A stretch of DNA of 28,057 nt, taken from Penium margaritaceum (lineage: Eukaryota; Streptophyta; Zygnematophyceae; Desmidiales; Peniaceae). The position numbers were made by a program, and so were the translations under genes. A model generated the notes under the pieces. That model saw only the letters and a list, made by a program, of their open reading frames with translations. It searched no databases and had not been told where the DNA came from. The stretch covers positions 100,527-128,583 of the forward strand of contig SZWC01006823.1 in assembly GCA_023375785.1 (NCBI GenBank). The letters are read 5' to 3'. Positions 19,001 through 27,412 of the stretch are shown here, in pieces (position 1 is the first letter of the stretch; the number at the start of each line of letters is the position of its first letter).

Positions 19001-21774
19001 GTGGGAGAAGGGATGGTCCTTCAAGGCTGAAGGATGATCCAAGAGACTGGGAGGAAGAAGGTGGGGCTGACTGGAGACGGGGTAGGAGGGGCGAAGCGAA
19101 GGTGGATGGGAGGGGTTGGAAGGACGATAGTGAGAGCGACAGGGAGAGGGAGAGGGAGAGAGTGCGGAGTAGCGGGCGTGGCAAGGTTTCTAAGTGGAAA
19201 GATGGGAGGCGGAAGTGGGACAGGGGGTCGGATTCGGAAGAAGATAGCGGTGAAGGACAGTACTCGGACGAAGACGATGATGAGTACGAGAGACGGCGTG
19301 TGAAGGAGGGACGGCGAGGGAAGAAGTGGGATGTGGACAGCGAGGAGGAAGAAGATAGGGTCGTGCCCAGGAGCACCCGCAGCATGCCTAGGCCGAGGCT
19401 GGACGAGAGCGAGGAGGAGGAGGAGAGGGTGCGGCCAAAGAGCACTCGCAGCCTGGTGAGGCAGAGAACAGACGAGAGCGAGAGAGAGGACGGCGACTGG
19501 CGCAAGGAGCGGGACAGGGGCCGCGAATGGGAGGGAAAGAGAGGTTCGGAGAGAGTTGCGGGCTGGGATAAGGACGAGGACCCGTACGACAGTGAGGAGG
19601 AGCGCAGGCGAGGGGGCAGGCAGCGTGAAGGTGGGAGGAGGTGGAGGCGCTCGGACGATGAAGAGGAGAGCGAGAAGGGGAGCGACAGCGAGAGTCTGAG
19701 CGAGAGGGAGCGTGGTGGAAGGTGGGCGAGGGATAAGGGTGCGGCGAGCCCAGACCGGCGTGGTGGTGGCCGGAGAGGGTACCGTGGGAGGGGCGACTCA
19801 TCGAGTGGGAGTGGGACTGAATCGGATGTGGATGGTAGGGCTCGGGGCATGAATGGGAGAGGTAGGGGCCGTGGAGGAGGAGGTGCGAGGGACTGGGATG
19901 ATGAGAGCGATAGGGAGGGGCTGAGGGAACGAGGGAAGCAGAGAGGGGTCAATGTCGAGGACACGCGCTATGACAGGGGCAAGCTGAATGAGTGGGAGGA
20001 GAAGGGATGGAAGGGAAGAGGGAGGGGTGGGGATTCAGAGGAGGACAGAAGGGGCGGAGGGAGGGATCGGAACTGGAGGGCCTGGAACGAGTCTGACAGC
20101 GAGGCTGGGAGCTTCAAGGAGAGGTATGGAGAGGAGAGAGAGGGAGTGAGGGACAGGGGAGAGGGAGAGAGGGAGGATGAGTGGGAGAAGAAGCATGCAG
20201 CAGAGAGTGGCGCTGAGGAGGATGGTACGCGGGGCGGGGCAAGGGAAGGTGCTGATGACGAGGAGGGCGCCGAGGATGGTGGGACGACGGTGGATCGGGC
20301 GAGTGAGGGCAAGCAGGTTCGGGGGAAGGGGAAGGGGAAAGAGGGGACGAATGAGAAGCTGGGGATGAAGGAGGAGAGCAAGGCGACAAGCCTGGCGACC
20401 AAGGCAGTGAAAGAGAAGGAAAAGGTTGCTGCTGCGTCGGTGGAGCGCGTATCGCACAGCGCCGGCGGCAGGACAGGGGTCAGTGCTGGCAGCAGCAGCA
20501 GCACTGTGACCACCAGCAATGCCAGCAGGACCAGCAACGTCGGTGGCAGCAACAGCAGCAGCAATGGCAAGGATGCAGCCAAGTCTGGCAGCCGCCGGTC
20601 AGCAGCGAAGCACCAGAGTTTTGACGGATGTGTGAGTGTGGAGGGACGCGCGGGAGCAAGCCGGAAGGGAGCATCCAAGTCGGCAGAGGAGAAGGCGGCA
20701 GAAGAAGGGGGCGGCAGCGGCGGGGATGAGGAAGGGAAGGACAAGCAGGCAGCAACGACGAAGAAGGGGGGGGCAGGGAAGGCGCGCGGTGGGGTGGAGC
20801 GCTCAAAGAGCGCCAATGACCATGGCGGCGGGAGCAGCAGCAGTGCGGCTGCAGCTGCCGTGGAGGCAGTGCACGCCAGCAGCAAGAAGGCCGTCGCAGG
20901 CAAGGGCTCCCTTGCTCCTGCAAAGAAATTGGACAAGGACAAGGGCTTGAAGGACGGTACGCCCCGGTCCAAAGAGCGGAAAGGGAGCAGCAGCAGCATT
21001 GTTCTGGAAGAAGGTGTGGCTGTGGAGAAAGAGAAGGGTAAAGTGATGGAGGTGAAGGAGGAGAAGGAGAAGGAGAAGGAGAAGGGGACGGAGAAGGAAA
21101 GGGAGAAGGGAGTTGTCGAGGGGTCAGGGAAGCGGGAGAAACCGTCGAAAGTGAGCAGGGTGAGGAGCTCCGAAGGCGCTGGTGAAGGGGCTGGTGCATC
21201 TGGTGGAGCCGATGCAGGGGAAGGTGGGCCGGCGAGCCTGCACCATACACTGGACCGGTCCACCAGCGGCAAGGGCAAGGACAAGGACAAGGATAAGGCG
21301 AGGGATGAGGCTGCTGGTGCTCATACCCCCGCAGAGACCATGAAGAAAAGCAGCAGCAGTGGGGGAAAGACACCACGTGCCGCTGGAGGACCAGAGGAGG
21401 AGGGCCGGCGGGGGCGTGAAGGGAGCAGCAGTAGCAGCGCAGCAGGAGGCATTAAGGAGGGGCGTCAGGATCGGCGCAGAACTGGGGGCCGCAGCAGCAT
21501 GGACGAAAAGGAGATGGAGAAGCTGACAGGAGCAGGGGGTGGGCGAGGAGGCAGCTCTGCAGCTGGCGAGGAGAGAGTGGGAGGAGAGCATGGGAGCCGT
21601 GGTTCGAGTCGCGGTGGTGCAGGAGGGGCCTCGTTGGTGCGCCACCGAAGCGCCAATGTGGGGAGCCTGCTCTCGGAGCAAGGGGGTGGCAGCCGCAGGG
21701 CTGGGGAGGCTGGTGACGCGGAGAGCAAGCGGGAAAGTGCCAGTGCCCGTGGAAGAGCTGACCGACAACGCTGA
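16073..21774 (+). CDS. Large intronless gene for a charged, mostly disordered protein of unknown function
   Basis: As assembled, the frame is shifted at the N at 17607, giving a first part from 16073 and a second part ending at TGA 21772-21774. Removing one copy of the 541-bp overlap plus the N restores one frame of 5160 bases: 1,719 residues without introns. The ATG has A at -3 and an in-frame stop upstream. Residues ~23-81 are Ala/Glu/Lys-rich and probably helical. Acidic runs lie near 213-226 and 304-320. The best candidates for folded parts are ~319-344 (LQDPVLRDILTQELIKFL), ~419-453 (DIRKEIQRLSGQDALRILL) and ~473-495 (LLEAKLLRCITKIHQRQ). The rest is Arg/Glu/Asp/Ser/Gly-rich, with a tandem repeat (~906-955), an RG-rich stretch (~1078-1092) and Lys/Glu runs towards the end. 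No membrane segment or enzyme motif is visible. The composition resembles nuclear RNA- or chromatin-associated proteins, but that is inference. Confidence 0.75.
17066..18148 (+). repeat. 541-bp segment assembled twice across a single N inside the large gene
   Basis: 17066-17606 and 17608-18148 are the same sequence at offset 542. I found one difference by eye (C to T in GCGGGCGCTG, near 17247/17789). The N is at 17607. The offset is not a multiple of three, so the duplication breaks the frame. Both points indicate unmerged contig ends. Confidence 0.9.
19335..19485 (+). repeat. Tandem 23-24-residue repeat within the large protein
   Basis: Two full units and a partial third can be seen: D-S-E-E-E-E-D-R-V-V-P-R-S-T-R-S..., then D-E-S-E-E-E-E-E-R-V-R-P-K-S-T-R-S..., then D-E-S-E-R-E-D. 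Each unit joins an acidic run to a basic P-R/K-S-T-R-S segment, a possible phosphorylation or charge-patterning repeat. Confidence 0.7.
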
Positions 21775-22510
21775 GAGGGGCGATGGGTTTTGCAAGGCTG
21801 GCTTTGCTGTGGCGGGGCACGCTCAGGCCGAAAAATTCCCACACATATGCATGCATGCATGCAAACTGGTGCTTTTGCTTGAATGCATGACTCAGGGCTG
21901 TGGTGCAGCCCTTGGGAAAAGGATCTTCGTGGGGTTGTGTGTGCCTTATGACCTGACCCCGTTGAATAGTTTCCATGGGTAGAGCTTTCAGTTGGGAGGG
22001 TGCAGGGTTTACGATGGTCCGCAACCAGTGTGTGGGAGCTGCCGGACATGACAAGTTGAGTTGCATGCATGTGCCAGTCGATGTGGGTGTGAGCCGTGTC
22101 CATGCATGAAGGAGAGTATGGCTTATAATGTAGCCTCATGTCCTACGTTAACCTCTCTCATGTGAAGAGGCTCACAATGGTTGTGCTGATACAGATGGAG
22201 GTGTGCATTATGCGGTAGTGATGGTAGCCTCATGTGCCTGACAAGATGGCGGTGACTTGTCATGAGCTTGCCATTCAACGAAGTCGAACAACACGCGCAT
22301 CAATGGCGAGAAAACGTCTCAAATGCGTTGACCCTAGTATCCGATTGCTTATTTATGATGATGCTGGTGCTTGTGTAACTAATGGAGATTCCCTGTGGTT
22401 TCCATGACGAAAAAGATAATAACCTAGCCATCACAACACTGTTGGTCATCATGAAACACCTAACCGTGATGAAACAGGTGTCATTCACGGTTAGTTTTAG
22501 GTGATGTATC
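21775..22510. other. Downstream region of the large gene, no further gene seen
   Basis: This holds the presumed 3' UTR and intergenic sequence. It contains a cluster of TGCATG/CATGCA motifs (21846-22110) and an imperfect hairpin (22456-22507). I see no coding frame worth calling. The position of the poly(A) site is not clear; an AATAAA-like site occurs only near 22588. Confidence 0.5.
21847..21866. repeat. (ATGC)n run with overlapping CATGCA motifs
   Basis: About four ATGC units in a row give overlapping copies of CATGCA, the core of the plant RY element bound by B3-domain factors. Further CATGCA/TGCATG sites lie near 21885, 22065 and 22105. Their position downstream of the gene makes a regulatory role uncertain. 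Confidence 0.5.
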
Positions 22511-22867
22511 ACAAGAATTACCTTCCCTAAGAGTCTGAAACCGATGCCGCAGAACGATGCTATCATGGGTTGATGCCTTTTTTTGTGCAATAAATCCAGT
22601 CACAATCTTTTTTTAAACTTTCAATTTGAAAAAAACAAGCATCATCTTTCGATGCCTATTCTTCTTTGATTTCATGTGTGTTTCTTTTNATAAAAATTAC
22701 CTTCCCTAAGAGTCTGAAACCGATGCCGCAGAACGATGCTATCATGGGTTGATGCCTTTTTTTGTGCAATAAATCCAGTCACAATCTTTTTTTAAACTTT
22801 CAATTTGAAAAAAACAAGCATCATCTTTCGATGCCTATTCTTCTTTGATTTCATGTGTGTTTCTTTT
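22511..22867. repeat. 178-bp segment assembled twice across a single N
   Basis: 22511-22688 and 22690-22867 match at offset 179, with two mismatches at the left edge and none elsewhere by eye. The N is at 22689. It is AT-rich, non-coding and includes poly-T/poly-A runs. This is the same unmerged-overlap pattern as at 12886 and 17607. Confidence 0.9.
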
Positions 22868-23626
22868 TAGAGAATAATGCTGCATCAAGGTTCATAACTC
22901 ACCTTACTATGGTGAGTGCCATTGAAGTGAGCAGCGTGAACCGCATGAAGGCATGTGTTTCGGACTTGCAGAACCAAAAGTGAACAAGAAAAAAGTAAGC
23001 ATCCCCTTTCTTTGCATCCAAGGACAATCTCGACGTTGTACATGGCCATTCTTCCTCATTGTCTGTCGATGTGACGATGTGGGGAGGAAAATAGAAAAAC
23101 TCAACAAACAAAATAGTGAGCCAGAACTTGTGGTACTTGCGAGAATTGAATAGCAGCCAGAAAGTACACAAACTTAGTATATTGAACTGTAGCCAGGATT
23201 CTGGCCCACTTTTCTCACGAGTACCACAAGTTGTGAGTAGCAGCCCACAGGTGGCCATGTTGGACGTTGTGTACATGCATGCCAAGTTTTGGCTATAGGC
23301 TTACCCATGTGTTCCATATAGGAGCAGAGAAACAGTGCATACTCCTACAGCGTATTGGCGATGTTGGTCGTAATTCTGCAGACACGTCTCTGTCCTATTG
23401 TCTTGGTTTCACACACAGTGTGCAGGCGAGCCCGTCCTGAGAGACATGTCTTCGAGCCATGACAAGTGCACCGCTGGTGAGGTCTCACCAAGCAAGTTGG
23501 CATTTGTTTTTTGGACGTTTTGCAAAATGTCTAAGAAAATGAACATTCATTAGACGTTTTGCAAAACGTCTAAAAAATAATTAAGTTGGCTGCCACAGTT
23601 GTGCTCTCACTTGTGAACAGGAGACA
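22846..23626. repeat. Repeat A, copy 1 (~780 bp, unclassified)
   Basis: It matches 24847-25629 in the same orientation at about 97% over most of its length, dropping near the left end. The plus-strand ends are TGATT and GAGACA, so TG...CA. It contains an inverted repeat (23124-23144 with 23213-23233) and two palindromes near the right end. No transposase-like or RT-like frame is present; the longest frame is 66 codons. It may be an LTR, a TRIM-like unit or another non-autonomous element. No target-site duplication could be found. Confidence 0.7.
23511..23573. repeat. Paired palindromes in repeat A, copy 1
   Basis: A perfect 24-bp palindrome at 23550-23573 is centred on TTTTGCAAAA and flanked by ACG/CGT and TTAG/CTAA. 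An imperfect version (two mismatched arms) lies at 23511-23534. The spacer between them is 15 bp. Both are conserved in copy 2 at 25514-25537 and 25553-25576. Confidence 0.9.
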
Positions 23627-24096
23627 ACTACACTGACAGCGACTGGGCCTGGAGCTCAAACGGACGCAGTCGCACCGGTTACGTGTTCCTGCTCGGTGGT
23701 ACCGTTGTGTCCTGGCGCAGCGGGAAGCAAGGCTGCATTGCACGTAGCTCATCGGAGGCAGAGTATGTCGCTCTGGGTATAAGGGCTGTTGAGGCGATAT
23801 GGCTGCAGCACCTGTTCCTTGAGCTGGGTCAGTCAGTACCCGCCACTGTGCTTCGTTGTGACAACCAGAGTGCTCTTGGCGTTGCGGAGAACTCTGGTGT
23901 CTTCCATGCTTGCACAAAGCACATTGCAGTGGAGCATCACTTTGTGCGGGACCTGGTGGAGCGACACGTGATCTCCGTCATTTGGGTTGGCACTCACATG
24001 CAGCGTGCTGACTTCTTGACGAAGGCACTAGCACGCGGAAAGTTCCTGGTGGCCATTCGATCTGTCGGACTTCGCCCCTTGCCTGAGAGTGATTGA
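23627..24096 (+). pseudogene. Copia element E3: C-terminal RNase H, truncated at the 5' side
   Basis: The frame is open from the repeat A junction to TGA at 24094-24096. It encodes the Ty1/copia RNase H: 'YTDSDWAWSSNGRSRTGYVF', 'VSWRSGKQ', 'ARSSSEAEYVAL', 'RCDNQSAL', 'HHFVRDLV' and 'QRADFLTKAL'. The catalytic acids of the first three motifs are present (D in T-D-S-D-W, E in S-S-E-A-E-Y at 23755-23763, D in R-C-D-N). The sequence begins exactly at the start of this domain; integrase and RT are missing and lie nowhere upstream in the window. A polypurine tract and LTR follow. This is a 5'-truncated remnant with an uninterrupted RNase H frame. Confidence 0.85.
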
Positions 24097-24194
24097 GTGT
24101 GAGGTGTTGTGGTGGCCATTCGTTCTGTTGTTTCACGCGTTGTTGTACTCGTTTCAGTGCTGCACGTGTATGGACATGCATACCATCGGGTCAT

Positions 24195-24201
24195 GGGGGA
24201 G
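24195..24201 (+). other. Polypurine tract of E3
   Basis: GGGGGAG directly precedes the TGTTGTGATT that begins the LTR. E4 has the same GGGGGAG before its LTR on the other strand. Confidence 0.8.
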
Positions 24202-24843
24202 TGTTGTGATTTGTGACGTTTCTGTCGACCTGTACAGTTTACTGTGACCACTCGGCCGTGTCCATACTGGTGCAGATCCCTGATGCGGACCCAGGCAGTA
24301 CCGGTGCGTCATCTGGTGGCGGACTACCAGCTTGGAGCTGACCGACGACCGTTCCAGAGCTTTGGACGCTACCCGGGACTTCCTACAGTTTTTCTGTAGC
24401 ACGCAGGACTCTATCGGTGGACTGGCCGTGGGCCCAATTTGCATGTTTTGCATTGTGTGTCCACCGTTTGATGCCGGATGCATGCATATGACCAGTCGTA
24501 GCGTCCGGCTTGTGATTTTGCACGTCTAGGTTCAGACGACGTAGCGTTCTGACATGTGTGCGCAGAGTTACGGCCAAAACAATGGTTTTGGGCCGGTTTT
24601 AGGACAGTTCTTGCACTGCCGCGTTCGACACCCGCCGTGCACCGCGGCAGGTACTCATGCCATGGACCTTTCATTTGTCATTCCTCTATGCAAATGCTAT
24701 TGAAGCATTCAGACACTTTGCCTTGTGTCCCCTAGCCAAACTCTTGCCGTTGCGTGCACGACCGGTGACTGTCGTCTCCGTTTGATTAGGCACTGACGCT
24801 AGTCAACGGGAGTGCTGCTAGGAAGCTTCTTTGCATCTTTTCA
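24202..24843 (+). repeat. 3' LTR of copia element E3
   Basis: It starts TGTTG after the polypurine tract. It shares blocks with the E4 LTR: TGCAGATCCCTGA, CGTTCCAG, GCCAAAA...GTGGTTTT-like, and GCTAGGAAG near the end. The end is placed at TCA, 3 bp before repeat A copy 2. The 5' LTR is absent. Confidence 0.7.
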
Positions 24844-24846
24844 CTT

Positions 24847-25629
24847 TGATTCATGTGTATTTCATTTAAGAGAATAATGCTGCATCAAGGTTCATAACTT
24901 ACCTTGCTAAGGTGAGTGCCATTTAAGTAAGCATCATGAACCGCATGAAGGCATGTGTTTCGGACTTGCAGAACCAAAAGTGAACAAGAAAAAAGTAAGC
25001 ATCCCCTTTCTTTGCATCCAAGGACAATCTCGACGTTATACATGGCCATTCTTCCTCATTGTCTGTCGATGTGACGATGTGGGGAGGAAAATAGAAAAAC
25101 TCAACAAACAAAATAGTGAGCCAGAACTTGTGGTACTTGCGAGAATTGAATAGCAGCCAGAAAATACACAAACTTAGTATATTGAACTGTGAGTAGCCAG
25201 GATTCTGGCCCACTTTTCTCACGAGTACCACAAGTCGTGAGTAGCAGCCCACAGATGGCCATGTTGGACGTGGTGTACATGCATGCCAAGTTTTGGCTAT
25301 AGGCTTACCCATGTGTTCCATACGGGAGCAGAGAAACAGTGCATACTCCTACAGCGTATTGGCGATGTTGGTCGAAATTCCGCAGACACGTCTCTGTCCT
25401 CTTGTCTTGGTTTCACACACAATGTGCAGGCGAGCCGTCCTGAGAGACATGTCTTCGAGCCATGACAAGTGCACCGCTGGTGAGGTCTCACCAAGCAAGT
25501 TGGCATTTGTTTTTTGGACGTTTTGCAAAATGTCTAAGAAAATAAACATTCATTAGACGTTTTGCAAAACGTCTAAAGAATGAATAAGTTGGCTGCCACA
25601 GTTGTGCTCTCACTTGTGAACAGGAGACA
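24847..25629. repeat. Repeat A, copy 2
   Basis: This is the same unit as 22846-23626, with scattered substitutions, a 4-bp indel near 25190 and a 1-bp indel near 25435. It is sandwiched between the end of the E3 LTR on the left and the end of the inverted E4 LTR on the right. Palindromes are at 25514-25537 and 25553-25576. Confidence 0.7.
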
Positions 25630-25631
25630 TT

Positions 25632-26264
25632 TGACTAAGATGTATTCAGTGCTCGTGCAGAGAAGATTCCTGGAAACTTCCTAGCTCAACTGTTCACTAG
25701 CCTGACACCACTGATCTGGCTAGCTGACTCACAAGTCATGCAAGGAACAGTGAGAGCAGGATTGGAACACGTCATGTGAACCAAGGCTTTGCTTAAGCAT
25801 GATGCAGAGTAACTGACAAAATGAGAAGGTCAGGTCATAAGTGCCGTCTGCTAGCGGCGGTGCGCCGACCGGTCTCATTTTCTTGCTACGGACAAACCAG
25901 TCGAAAACCACGTTTTTGGCTATATCTCCTTGCTCAGGCATCCGAATCAAGAACCGTCAGAACCAAACGGAGTAGGGTGCAAAATCCTACGCAACAAATG
26001 CCCACACACCATGGCTCAGTCACCAACAAGTGTCTGATAAATGGAAAACCTACAACCGGCCATTCGGCCTCACTACCGAAAAGCCTGGAACGGTTGAGCC
26101 TGAGCCAGAGCTCCTCACGAGTGTCACCGGTGGATAGTCGTGGAGTCTCGAGCACTCCCAAGGCCACGTCAGCTCCCCCACTGGTCTAAGGTGGCTGTCT
26201 CCTCAGGGATCTGCACGAGCATGGACATGAGCCAAGGGGTCACCATAAGATGTGGAAATCATCA
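25632..26264 (-). repeat. 3' LTR of inverted copia element E4
   Basis: On the minus strand it begins TGATGATTTCC after a polypurine tract and ends ...TAGTCA, 2 bp from repeat A. It is related to the E3 LTR (shared TGCAGATCCCTGA, AGCCAAAAACGTGGTTTT and GCTAGGAAG blocks) but clearly diverged, so the two elements belong to related subfamilies. No other gene is seen in this stretch. Confidence 0.7.
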
Positions 26265-26273
26265 CTCCCCCAG
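26265..26273 (-). other. Polypurine tract of E4
   Basis: CTGGGGGAG on the minus strand immediately precedes the LTR start, as in E3. Confidence 0.75.
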
Positions 26274-26369
26274 GACCGGATGGTAGACAAGTCCATGAAC
26301 GTACAGGCACTGACAAACACAAGCAACAGCTGGCATGAGGAGGTCGGTCAGCAGCGAGTGCAGTGCGAA

Positions 26370-26495
26370 GTTCCACAGAACGTGAAGCCGCAAGAAACCT
26401 CGTACGGCCAATGGCCTTTGTCAGGAATTCAGCACGCTGCACATCCGTATGTACCTAGATGACCTCGATCTCGTGCTTTTGGATGTGCGTGTACG
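26370..26495 (-). pseudogene. RNase H tail of E4
   Basis: The minus strand reads 'HEIEVI', a stop, then 'VHTDVQRAEFLTKAIGRTRFLAASRSVEL'-type sequence. This matches the end of the E3 RNase H ('ISVIWVGTHMQRADFLTKAL'). Only the last ~40 residues are left. The frame then runs towards the polypurine tract. Confidence 0.75.
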
Positions 26496-27412
26496 CACGT
26501 AGTGATGCTCAGAGGACCCAAAGTGACCGTCGACTCTAAAGAGTCAAGTGCCAACTGGCGCTTATGAGCAAGGAGCACTAGGCCCGTCTCACAGGCAGGG
26601 TGAACCTCCTCGAGGCCCAGAGCACTAAGGCCGAGGGCCTTTGTGCCAGGGTCACCACTAAGTACGCTGCGAGTGGGGCAAGCGCGCAAGTGTCCACCCT
26701 CGACACGTAGATAGGGCTCATTGAGCTGTGCAACCGGTAAAGGGGGCGCAGATACAATAGAGGCGGGGGACACGGGTGGCCAAAGCACAGGTGGCGGCGA
26801 CGCAGACACTGACGGCTCAGACAAAACATGAGATGCAAGGTCAGGCAAGGTAGTCAGTGGCGACGCCGACATAGCGGGTGATGCTGGCAACATAGGCGAG
26901 GCAGTGACGGGCGATGACGGCGACACTAGCAAGGCGGGTGAGGCGGCAACGGGCGACGCCAGCGACATAGGCAAGGCGGTCTAGGCAGCAATGGGCAACG
27001 CCAGCGACACTGGTAAGACGGGCGAGGCAAGAACAGGGAATGCAGGATGGGCACGCAGGGCACCCGATGGGTGGGATGGCTCACGAGCGATAGGGCTACA
27101 GGGGCGGACAAAGTCTGCCAGCTCAACACACCCCCCCACGCAAGGAGAAGGAACACAACCGGGAGCGTGCTGCAGCAACGCATTGCCAGCGGTCAAGTTG
27201 TGATACGTGAGGCGCTCAAAGAAGATTGCGTCAGGTGACTTGACAATATGGCGCCGACTCGGATCCCAAAAGCGCCATGCCTTGGTGCGAGGGGCAATGC
27301 ACACGAACGCGCAGATGCGGCCGTGATGGGAGAGCTTAGACCCTTGCTGCTCAAGTGTGGACCAGACGCAGGCAAGGGATCCCCACACGCGCGCGAGCTG
27401 GAGGTCAGATCA
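26496..27412 (-). pseudogene. Integrase C-terminus and Pro/Ser/Ala-rich linker of E4
   Basis: After the TGA at 27410-27412 the minus strand continues in the same frame with 'LARVWGSLACVW' and 'KAWRFWDPSRRHIVKSPDAIFFE', the usual copia segment after the integrase core. It then enters a Pro/Ala/Ser-rich stretch with a TAG at 26981-26983. The stretch at 26830-27050 is a degenerate minisatellite of ASPxxP-type units. Copia polyproteins normally have such a linker before the RT. Here the RT never follows: the frame passes through unrelated-looking sequence and ends near 26490, where the RNase H tail begins in another frame. Confidence 0.7.

Noticed and set aside
18426..21290. Very long minus-strand open frames (512 and 440 codons) opposite the large gene
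   Set aside because: They are Ser/Pro/Leu-rich shadows of a purine-rich coding strand, where stop codons are rare on the complement. There is no protein-like pattern and no start context.
22953..23153. A 66-codon gene conserved in both copies of repeat A
   Set aside because: The two copies are nearly identical at DNA level there, so conservation of the frame carries no information. There is no recognisable domain.
23511..23573. Helitron 3' end
   Set aside because: A hairpin is present, but no CTRR end lies 10-12 bases after it, and the repeat boundary is about 50 bases further on. No TC start is visible.
23511..25576. CRISPR-like or array structure from the repeated palindromes
   Set aside because: There are only two units per copy, no regular spacer series, and a eukaryotic context.
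22846..25629. Repeat A copies as the two LTRs of one element carrying captured copia sequence
   Set aside because: There is no primer-binding site after the first copy, no polypurine tract before the second, and the outer 5-mers do not match. It is kept only as a remote possibility.
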